Assembly (NCBI GenBank): GCA_020847555.1
Contig: JADLBT010000473.1
Coordinates: forward strand, 1-18,936
DNA length: 18,936 nt
From: Gemmataceae bacterium
GTDB lineage: Bacteria > Planctomycetota > Planctomycetia > Gemmatales > Gemmataceae
Direction of reading: 5' to 3'
Below the pieces are notes generated by a model. It was given only the letters and a program-made list of their open reading frames with translations. It was not told the DNA's origin and did not search any database. Position 1 is the stretch's first letter. Each line of letters starts with the position of its first letter. Positions 13,160 to 18,936 of this stretch are shown piece by piece. The position numbers were made by a program, and so were the translations under genes.

Positions 13160-14271
13160 CCGTTACTTCGCGCCAGTTCCTTCAGGTAGTCCAGCGCCTC
13201 ATCGACCGTGCCGACCACCGCTCCCGGGACGCGGCCGGCGTCGTCGAGTTGACGCAGCAGGAGCAGATCCTCGAAGTCCGGCGACGCCTCCAGCACGCGC
13301 TTCAGGCGGTGCCCCAGCGTTCCGGCCCGATAGTCGTGGGCGTGCATGTGATGCTCGATCAGGAAGCCCGTCCGGTCCGTGATCAGCCCGTCCAGTGCCG
13401 ACAGCCCGGCCGCGACGTGGTCGTAACGGTCAATGCCCTTGCCGACGTCGTGGAGGAGCGCCGCCAGCAGGAACTCCTCGTCGTAAGGCCGCTCGTCGCG
13501 CGCCAGCTCGAACACCTGGAGCGAATGGTACAGCACGTCGCCCTCCGGGTGGTAACGGGCCGACTGCGACACATTCTCCAGCGGCAATAGCAGCATGCGG
13601 AACAGCTGGTACGGATCCGGTGCCGCCTCGGCCGCGTGCAGCGCGCCCTCCAGGTCGAGGTCCGGATATTCCCGCTCCAGGAACTCCTCCAGTTCGCGCA
13701 CCGACGCACGCTCGATCGCCTTGCCGGTGATGGAACTCCGGAAAACGTAGTGGGCTCTGTCCTCCGGGTAGACCGTCAGCTCGAAGTTGAACCGATCGTG
13801 GACGTGGATGTGCGTGAAGACGCGGGCCTCGTGGTGCTTGACGACCTGCTTGCGCTCGACGTCGAACTGATACCCCTCGCGCTCGAGCAGATCGGTGACG
13901 AGACCGACGGCGTCGGTGAAGATGTGCAGGTCGATGTCCGATCCCTTGCGGACGTGGCCGGTCATCACGCTGCCGATCAGGCGCGGCCGGAAGGCGCGCA
14001 GCAGGCGCATCAGGCGCAGCGCTTCGAGGCGCATCTCGCGCAGGTTAGCGGTGCGCCGGTCGCCCTCGTGGAGGCGAGCGAAGAGCTGAATCTGTTCGCG
14101 GATTTCGGCGTTGGACGGCAGGTCTTCGGGCTTGACGCCCCGCCGGCAGAGGCGCTTGGCGGCCTTGCGCTTGGCGGTGAAGTACTCGGATTCGATGCGT
14201 TCGTACATCAGGCGGGCGGCTTCGAGGGCGATCGCCTGGCGGAGCTTGGCGTCTCCGTGTCCACTGCGCAT
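13156..14271 (-). CDS. Nucleotidyltransferase-fold / HD-domain fusion protein
   Basis: 371 residues from ATG 14271, or 376 from GTG 14286; neither has a clear SD. A basic helical N-terminus (about 90 residues) precedes a nucleotidyltransferase-fold motif, GSVMTGHVRKGSDIDLHIF, with the GS and D-x-D (D112, D114 from the ATG) that bind metal and NTP. The HD domain (about residues 245-320) has YHSLQVFELA, LLHDVGKGIDRYDH and EHHMHAHD. The order NTase then HD is shared by CCA-adding enzymes and GlnD, but the CCA-type GG-x-VRD is absent and the protein lacks GlnD's ACT domains and size. A nucleotide-processing or RNA/protein-modifying role is inferred; the substrate is unknown. The stop overlaps the thioesterase start (GTGA). 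Confidence 0.85.
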   Translation of the reverse strand: MRSGHGDAKLRQAIALEAARLMYERIESEYFTAKRKAAKRLCRRGVKPEDLPSNAEIREQIQLFARLHEGDRRTANLREMRLEALRLMRLLRAFRPRLIGSVMTGHVRKGSDIDLHIFTDAVGLVTDLLEREGYQFDVERKQVVKHHEARVFTHIHVHDRFNFELTVYPEDRAHYVFRSSITGKAIERASVRELEEFLEREYPDLDLEGALHAAEAAPDPYQLFRMLLLPLENVSQSARYHPEGDVLYHSLQVFELARDERPYDEEFLLAALLHDVGKGIDRYDHVAAGLSALDGLITDRTGFLIEHHMHAHDYRAGTLGHRLKRVLEASPDFEDLLLLRQLDDAGRVPGAVVGTVDEALDYLKELARSNG

Positions 14272-14336
14272 TACGGTTGCAATCACTCAGGATTGCGGCG
14301 AAAGAATTGGGGGAATAGCACCCTCTGCTGCGTACT

Positions 14337-14342
14337 ATTATA
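14337..14342 (-). promoter_or_regulatory. Perfect TATAAT, candidate -10 for the nucleotidyltransferase-HD operon
   Basis: TATAAT within CTATAATAG on the minus strand, 66 nt before ATG 14271. The same 9-mer occurs at 18439-18447 ahead of the acyl-CoA dehydrogenase. No recognisable -35 was found at 16-18 nt. Confidence 0.4.
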
Positions 14343-14440
14343 GCAAACTGGTGCGGCCCCGGACGAGAGGAAGTGCTGCGGGCGCCGCCAGCGTCCGGGC
14401 CGCGTCACCGGCCCCGGCCCAACTCCCCAGGAGGTTCCCC

Positions 14441-14896
14441 ATGTCGAAACCGGCCCCCGAACCTGTGGACCCGTCGAAGGTGCGCGACCTCGCCCAGGCG
14501 GTGATCCAGGCCGACCGCTTCCCGCACCTTGCGACGATCGACGGCGACCAGCCGCGCGTCCGGCCGGTCTCGCCGGTGCGGACCGACGGCTTCACGGTCT
14601 ACATCGCCAACCTGCGCGGCTATCACAAGACGGTCGAGATTGCCATCAACCCGAAAGTCGAACTGTGCTACCTCGACGACCGTCACGACCAGGTGCGCAT
14701 CACCGGCGTGGCTGAGGTGGTGACGGACCGGGCGTTGCTGCAGGCGATCTGGGACGCGAACGCGCTGTTGCGGCAGTATCTCGGCACGCTCGACAACCCG
14801 GACCTGGTGGTTTACCGCGTCACCCCGGCCCGGGTCCGGTTCATGCGCGAGTGGGCGCTCGAGTATTTTAACGTACCTCTGCAGGCGGGGGATTGA
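14441..14896 (+). CDS. PNPOx-fold (pyridoxamine 5'-phosphate oxidase-like) flavin protein
   Basis: 151 residues from ATG 14441, with AGGAGG 6 nt upstream (14429-14434). The frame's earlier starts lie in the divergent gene and are rejected. The beta-barrel of the split FMN/F420-binding family is seen in FPHLATIDGDQPRVRPVSPV, GFTVYIANLRGYHKTVEIAINPKVELCYLDD, QVRITGVAEVV and VVYRVTPARVRFM. Length and features match the small general-stress/PNPOx-like group rather than true PdxH (about 215 residues). It probably binds a flavin or a similar cofactor as a dimer; the reaction is unknown. It is divergent from the nucleotidyltransferase-HD gene and single, with no downstream partner on its strand. Confidence 0.88.
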   Translation: MSKPAPEPVDPSKVRDLAQAVIQADRFPHLATIDGDQPRVRPVSPVRTDGFTVYIANLRGYHKTVEIAINPKVELCYLDDRHDQVRITGVAEVVTDRALLQAIWDANALLRQYLGTLDNPDLVVYRVTPARVRFMREWALEYFNVPLQAGD

Positions 14897-15106
14897 GCCG
14901 GGAACTCTCCGAGAGTGGCTGTCTGCTGCCCCTCTCCCATCAGGGAAGAGAGAGAAAGACAAACGAAACCGTGTATCAGGGGACGCAGTCCCGGCACCGG
15001 GGTTACCGCCTCCACGGTTCATCCTGTCCGGATCTCGGGGCAAGTGGGCATATCAACCCTCGGGAGCCGGAGCCCCCTCCTACGGGGTCGGAAACCACTT
15101 CTAACC

Positions 15107-15178
15107 GCGTCCGCGCCCGAAGCGTCAGCGCGGGGCGGGATCGCACCCGTCGTTGGCGCTCCGGGTTGGTCCGACGGC
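15107..15178. repeat. Degenerate palindrome IR4 of the IR1/IR3 family
   Basis: The left arm, about 15107-15136, contains CGCCCGAAGCGTCAGCGCGG, matching the IR1/IR3 core. The right arm, about 15145-15178, pairs with it imperfectly, with G.U wobbles and several mismatches. It ends 6 nt after the phosphatase stop (15184). The remaining gap, 14897-15106, shows no gene; it has a short ACTCTC/GAGAGT dyad at 14904-14916. Confidence 0.5.
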
Positions 15179-15183
15179 GCCGG

Positions 15184-16914
15184 TCACTTGAACAATCCTG
15201 GCGGCACCGGCACCTCCGCCTGCTCCGGCGGGTCGATCCCCAGCGCCCGCGCCAGGATCGGTCCCACCGCCAGCGGCGTCACGCGGTCGGTACGCACCCC
15301 CGGCCGCACCCCCGCTCCGTACACCAGCAGCGGAACGTGCGTGTCATACGGATGCACCGTTCCGTGCGTCGTCCGGTACGCCTCCTGCTTCCCCGGTCCG
15401 ATCGGGTTCGTCAGCAGGTGGTACGGCCGCAGCACCGCGACCACGTCGCCGCTCGACGGCGGGTCGAACGACTGCCGTACCATCTCGCCGACCGGGTCGT
15501 CCTTCAGCGGCCCCCGCGTCAGGCGCGTCCGCGTGTACGCCGCCTGGATGCCGGGCTGCTTCGCCAGCCACGTCGCCAGCGCCTCCTCGACCTTCGCCTG
15601 GTCCAGCTGCTTGAACTTCACCACTCCGCGGTTCAGGTAGATCTGCGGGCCGGACGCCGCCTCCACCCACGGCAACACCTCGCCTGGCTTGCTGAACGTC
15701 TCGTTCAGGAACGCCGTCGCCCGCGTCGTCACGGTGGCCGGCGAGACGCGCCCAGCGTCCTTGCCCTGCTGCCGCGCCACCTCCGGGATCGGGCAGACGC
15801 CGTGGTCGGCGCACACCGCCACCACGTACCGGCCGCGTCCGACACGCCGGTCGAGGTAGTCCAGCAGATCCTTCATCAGCAGGTCCGAGCGCAGGGTGAT
15901 GTCGAGCACCTCCTGCGAGTCCGGCCCCCAGCAGTGGCCGACCATGTCGTTGCTGGAGAAGCTCAGCGTCAGCAGGTCCGGAACGTCGTCCTGGCCGAGT
16001 TGTTCCCCCTCGATGGCCGCCTTCGCCAGCGAAAGCAGCACCTCGTTGCCGTATGGCGAGTTCGCCCATGCCTCGTAGTACTCGCGCCCGAGCTTCTCCT
16101 TGCCGCCGGTCAGCGGGTGGGGAAACGCCCGGCCCTGGGCGTACCCCGCGCCCTCGGCGGCGACGTTGTCCGGTCCGCTGTAGGCGGCGTAGTCGAGGTC
16201 CGACCGTAGCTTCGTCCACTCCTTGCCGAACTGCCGGGCCGCGTCCCCGCGCCGGTTGAACTCCCGCACCCACCCGGGCAGGGTGTCGGCGTAGTACGTC
16301 GAGGTGACGAACTGGCCGGTCGCGATGTTGAACCAGAAGCACAGCTGCCCGCGCAGCAGGGCCGCCAGCAGGATGGCCGGCCGGTCCTTGATCGACAGCG
16401 ACACCATCTTGCCCTTCCCCTTCGTCGCCCTGTGCAGGCTGTCGCCGAGGGTGGGGGCGCGGAGCCGCACCGGGGCAGCCCCGGGGGTCGGACTGCCCGG
16501 TCCCGGCACCAGGCGGTGGCGGTCGGACCGGACCACGTTTAGCTCCGTCCCGGTGATGCGGTCGTACCAGGAGTTCGCGATGATGCCGTGGGTGCGTGGC
16601 GTGGCCCCGGTCACCATCGAGGCGTGGCCGACGGCGGTCAGGGTGGCGGCGTAGGGGTAGTGGCAGTTCTGGAACCATGCCCCGTCCGTCATCAGCCGGC
16701 GGAACCCGCCCTTGACGTACAGATCCTTCCAGCGCGCCGGGTAGTCGCCGCGGAACTGATCGAAGGCCACCAGGACCGCCAGGCGCGGGCGGCCCTCATC
16801 CCGCGTCTGGGTCGGTTCGCTCAGGGGTTCGTCGGACTGGGCCGGGGTGAGGGCGAGGAGGACGACGAGACAGGCCAAAAACAGGCCGCTCGGGGCGACG
16901 CTGCGTGGGAGCAT
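15184..16914 (-). CDS. Secreted PafA-like alkaline phosphatase (alkaline phosphatase superfamily)
   Basis: 576 residues from ATG 16914; GGAG lies 9 nt upstream, and longer in-frame forms run into the dehydrogenase. A signal peptide (LFLACLVVLLALTPAQS) is followed by the superfamily's two-metal site: D52 in VAFDQFRGD, nucleophile T93 in TLTAVGHASMVTG, NDMVGHCWGPDS (Asp and His ligands), CADHG (Asp-His) and the final HGTVHPYDTHVPLL. The SIKDR at 174-178 places Lys176 and Arg178 like the K-x-R pair that distinguishes PafA phosphate monoesterases from nucleotide pyrophosphatase/phosphodiesterases. Extracytoplasmic phosphate release is the likely role, using zinc. No Pho-box was seen. Monoesterase versus diesterase preference is inferred from the K-x-R only. 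Confidence 0.9.
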   Translation of the reverse strand: MLPRSVAPSGLFLACLVVLLALTPAQSDEPLSEPTQTRDEGRPRLAVLVAFDQFRGDYPARWKDLYVKGGFRRLMTDGAWFQNCHYPYAATLTAVGHASMVTGATPRTHGIIANSWYDRITGTELNVVRSDRHRLVPGPGSPTPGAAPVRLRAPTLGDSLHRATKGKGKMVSLSIKDRPAILLAALLRGQLCFWFNIATGQFVTSTYYADTLPGWVREFNRRGDAARQFGKEWTKLRSDLDYAAYSGPDNVAAEGAGYAQGRAFPHPLTGGKEKLGREYYEAWANSPYGNEVLLSLAKAAIEGEQLGQDDVPDLLTLSFSSNDMVGHCWGPDSQEVLDITLRSDLLMKDLLDYLDRRVGRGRYVVAVCADHGVCPIPEVARQQGKDAGRVSPATVTTRATAFLNETFSKPGEVLPWVEAASGPQIYLNRGVVKFKQLDQAKVEEALATWLAKQPGIQAAYTRTRLTRGPLKDDPVGEMVRQSFDPPSSGDVVAVLRPYHLLTNPIGPGKQEAYRTTHGTVHPYDTHVPLLVYGAGVRPGVRTDRVTPLAVGPILARALGIDPPEQAEVPVPPGLFK

Positions 16915-17016
16915 GGGAGGGGACTCCAAACCAGGGAGGGAAAGGCGAGGCAGGCAAGACTGGAAAAATATTATGGTAGCGGCCCGGCGCGAACAAGAGG
17001 GGGGAGCGGTGGCGTA

Positions 17017-17101
17017 ACCAATCCGAGCCCGAAGCGTAAGGACTACCGGACCAGGCGTCGAACCAACCGCGGTATCCGACCGGGACCGCCTTCCGGTTGG
17101 T
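17017..17101. repeat. Degenerate palindrome IR5 with IR1 core motif
   Basis: 17023-17040 (CCGAGCCCGAAGCGTAAG) matches the core of IR1. The right half, CGGTTGGT (17094-17101), can pair with either ACCAACCG at 17062-17069 (perfect, 8 bp) or, with a bulge, ACCAATCCG at 17017-17025. It lies 83 nt after the acyl-CoA dehydrogenase stop (17184). Otherwise the 16915-17183 gap shows only a CATAAT-type -10 candidate on the minus strand near 16970-16975 for the phosphatase. Confidence 0.4.
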
Positions 17102-17183
17102 CCTTCGCCCCTTGTTCCCAGGATGCATGACCTTGCCCAGCTGGGGGAGGGGTCGGGGCTCGGGAGCGGTCCGGGCGGGCGGG

Positions 17184-18359
17184 TCACTTGTACGCCTCGA
17201 ACTCCTTGCCGCCGAGCACCGCCGCCGCCACCTTCAGCTTGAGGATCTCGTCGGTCCCCTCGTAGATGCGGCAGACGCGCACGTCTTGCAGGTGCCGCCC
17301 TGGCCGGTACAGGGTGGACCAGCCGCGCCCGCCGAGTACCTGCACCGCCCGATCGGCCGCGTCCCATGCCGCGTTCGACGCGAACAACTTCGCCTGCGCC
17401 GCCAGCAACTCCGCCTGCGCCAGCAGCGGCGCGTTCCCCGGCTCGGCGGCGCTGGCGTCCTTCGCTGCCGCCGCCTTCAGGACGAGCGCCTCGCTCGCCA
17501 GCCGGTGCATCTCGATCGTGGCGAGGTGCTCCTGTACCAGCTGATGCTTGCCGATCGGCTTGCCGTGCTGGTGCCGCTCCCTGGCGTAGCGCACTGCCTC
17601 GGCCAGGCAGTCCTCGATCACGCCGAGACACCCGGCCGCCACGCTCAGCCGCCCACTCACCAGCGTCCCCATCGCGATGCGGAACCCGTTGCCCTCCGCG
17701 CCGAGCAGGTTCGCCGCCGGGATCGCGTAGTCCGTCAGCTCGAACATGCCGGTGTTCGCCGTCGGCATGCCCATCTTGGCCGTCAGATCCTCGCGCACGC
17801 ACCCCGGGCTGTCCGCCAGATCGACGAGGAACGCGCTGAGCCGCCCGCCGCCTTTGGGGTAGGCGAACACCACCGCCGTCGTCGCGATGCCGGCGTTGGA
17901 GATCAGGTACTTGACGCCGTTCAGCACGATCCGGTCGCCGCGCCGCTCGTAGGTCATCTGCAGCTCGAGCGGGTTACTGCCGGCCTCCGGCTCGGTCAGG
18001 CCGAACGCCAGGATCTGCTCGCCGCGCACCGACGGCGGCAGGTAGCGCTGTTTCTGCTCCTCGTTGCCCCACGTCAGGATCGGGTACTGGCCGATCGACG
18101 TGTGGCCGGAGAAGAAGGTGCGCACCCCGGTCCCCTCGCGACCGATGCGGGCCAGCGCCCGGGCGTAGGTGACGGTGTCCGCGCCGCGCCCGCCGTAGAC
18201 CTCCGGCACCGGCATGCCGAGGACGTTGTGCTGGCGCGCCAGCGGGATCAGCTGGTCGTTGAAGCGGTGCTCGACGTAGCACAACTCCTCGAGGTCATGC
18301 AGTTCCTGGCAGAAGGCTTCCACGTCGGCGAGCAGCCGTGCAGAGTCGGCGGGGGTCAT
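17184..18359 (-). CDS. Acyl-CoA dehydrogenase
   Basis: 391 residues from ATG 18359, with GGAGG 8 nt upstream; an open extension to 18749 overlaps the divergent kinase gene and is rejected. The FAD/substrate region has AFGLTEPEAGSN (118-129) and ISNAGIATTAVVF. The central part has GNGFRIAMGTLVSGRLSVAA, and the C-terminal helical domain QVLGGRGW and RIYEGTDEI, with E367 at the catalytic base position. It would oxidise an acyl-CoA to the enoyl-CoA, passing electrons to electron-transfer flavoprotein in the cytoplasm. Length and motifs are complete. Chain-length specificity cannot be read. It stands alone here, without electron-transfer flavoprotein or hydratase genes nearby. Confidence 0.95.
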   Translation of the reverse strand: MTPADSARLLADVEAFCQELHDLEELCYVEHRFNDQLIPLARQHNVLGMPVPEVYGGRGADTVTYARALARIGREGTGVRTFFSGHTSIGQYPILTWGNEEQKQRYLPPSVRGEQILAFGLTEPEAGSNPLELQMTYERRGDRIVLNGVKYLISNAGIATTAVVFAYPKGGGRLSAFLVDLADSPGCVREDLTAKMGMPTANTGMFELTDYAIPAANLLGAEGNGFRIAMGTLVSGRLSVAAGCLGVIEDCLAEAVRYARERHQHGKPIGKHQLVQEHLATIEMHRLASEALVLKAAAAKDASAAEPGNAPLLAQAELLAAQAKLFASNAAWDAADRAVQVLGGRGWSTLYRPGRHLQDVRVCRIYEGTDEILKLKVAAAVLGGKEFEAYK

Positions 18360-18440
18360 CGCGGATCCTCCCTGGCGAGGCGTGGGCGGCCATTCGCGCA
18401 GGACACTCTGTCGCGGACGGGCACCCCCTCGACCGCCTCT

Positions 18441-18446
18441 ATTATA
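18441..18446 (-). promoter_or_regulatory. Perfect TATAAT, candidate -10 for the acyl-CoA dehydrogenase
   Basis: TATAAT in CTATAATAG on the minus strand, 81 nt before ATG 18359, in the divergent gap to the kinase gene. Same 9-mer as at 14335-14343. No clear -35. Confidence 0.4.
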
Positions 18447-18536
18447 GTCGGCGGTTGGGTTGCCTCCCGCCCCCGCACGGTTTAAAGTCAACCTTGCCGC
18501 CGCCGGGTGAGAGCGACGCCGAACAGAGACCTCGTG

Positions 18537-18936
18537 ATGTCCGACACCCGCTCGTCCCACTCCTCCGATTCGCGCAAGGAGCCGACCCCGCCGGCCGGCG
18601 AGGGGCAGCCAGCGCCGCCCGCCGAGGACGAGCCCACCCTTCTCGTCCCCGTGCCAGCGACCTCGCCCGATAACCCCGACACCCGTCCGGCCGAGACGCC
18701 GAACCGTCCGGGGGCGCCCGCCCACCTGGAGACCCCGACGCTCACCCATGCCGGCAACGAGAAGACGCCTGCGTCGGGAGAGGCGCCGCCGCGCCGCTTC
18801 GGCGATTACGAGGTGCTGACGGAGGTGGCCCGCGGCGGGATGGGCGTGGTGTACAAGGCGCGGCAGGTCGAACTCAACCGCGTCGTCGCCCTCAAGATGA
18901 TCCTCGGCGGGCGGCTGGCCAGCGAGGAGGACTTGC
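18537..18936 (+). CDS. Ser/Thr protein kinase (Hanks type), 3' partial
   Basis: The first 133 codons from ATG 18537 are present; the frame is open at the window end. An 87-residue Pro/Glu/Thr-rich tail ([19 protein letters not shown]) precedes the kinase domain, which starts at [10 protein letters not shown]. The glycine-rich loop is ARGGMGVV (98-105), with Ala in place of the usual first Gly, and the ATP-binding lysine is K120 in VVALKMI. The GGMGVVYKA and ALKMIL sequences are typical of PknB-like planctomycete kinases. It phosphorylates Ser/Thr on proteins; a C-terminal membrane or sensor part would lie outside the window. It is divergent from the acyl-CoA dehydrogenase with a 177-nt gap. 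SD is weak. Confidence 0.93.
   Translation, partial: MSDTRSSHSSDSRKEPTPPAGEGQPAPPAEDEPTLLVPVPATSPDNPDTRPAETPNRPGAPAHLETPTLTHAGNEKTPASGEAPPRRFGDYEVLTEVARGGMGVVYKARQVELNRVVALKMILGGRLASEEDL

Noticed and set aside
14904..14916. ACTCTC-C-GAGAGT dyad behind the PNPOx-like gene as a terminator
   Set aside because: A 6-bp stem with a single-base loop cannot fold as drawn and there is no T tract.
16915..17802. N-terminal extension of the phosphatase to an 872-residue protein
   Set aside because: The extension crosses palindrome IR5 and runs antiparallel-free but out of frame through the dehydrogenase coding region; the signal peptide and SD place the start at 16914.
18360..18749. N-terminal extension of the acyl-CoA dehydrogenase
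   Set aside because: GGAGG precedes ATG 18359, the family length is reached from there, and the extension overlaps the divergent kinase gene.
1..18936. CRISPR array, tRNA, rRNA or transposase
   Set aside because: No regularly spaced direct repeats with unique spacers, no tRNA-like cloverleaf or conserved rRNA segment, and no transposase or integrase motif in any frame.

Overview
The window is about 70% GC, densely coded, and looks like a planctomycete chromosome, most likely a Gemmata-type relative. The pointers are: a Ser/Thr kinase with a long Pro-rich N-terminal tail and a planctomycete-style kinase start; short secreted proteins of no known family; a DUF4838 secreted protein; an excisionase-type HTH protein with a very acidic repetitive body and a C-terminal membrane anchor; and many palindromic intergenic repeats. 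No rRNA, tRNA, CRISPR array, transposase, integrase or phage gene was seen. The placement rests on family recognition and composition only.

Layout. 1-1102 (+) is a secreted SurA/PpiC-like peptidylprolyl isomerase whose 5' end lies outside the window. It converges on a block of minus-strand genes which, in transcription order, are: a sensor histidine kinase (11043-9598); its sigma54-type response regulator (9601-8150, 4-nt overlap); the HTH/acidic/membrane protein (7914-5809); a secreted TPR protein (5643-4792); a secreted DUF4838 protein (4684-2201); and a multi-pass membrane protein of the lysyl-phosphatidylglycerol-synthase TM family (2138-1107). Long palindromes sit in three of the gaps (8150/7914, 5809/5643 and 4792/4684), so the block is probably several transcription units or a heavily punctuated one.

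Divergent from the kinase are two small exported proteins (11397-11849 and 12152-12592, +) whose translation starts share an identical 16-nt SD-plus-start block. A perfect 19-bp hairpin at 12608-12648 separates them from a convergent pair, a nucleotidyltransferase-HD protein (14271-13156) translationally coupled through GTGA to a hotdog thioesterase (13159-12665). Divergent from these is a PNPOx-fold flavin protein (14441-14896, +). Then come a secreted PafA-like alkaline phosphatase (16914-15184, -) and an acyl-CoA dehydrogenase (18359-17184, -), with the first 133 codons of a Ser/Thr kinase (18537 onwards, +) running off the end.

Most genes are conserved housekeeping or envelope functions with ordinary family assignments. 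The least explained material is the HTH/acidic/membrane protein with its repeated SDSEFELTLD and SDSDV motifs, the palindromes with a common core placed just 3' of minus-strand genes, and the two small exported proteins. I see no defence system, biosynthetic cluster or mobile island.
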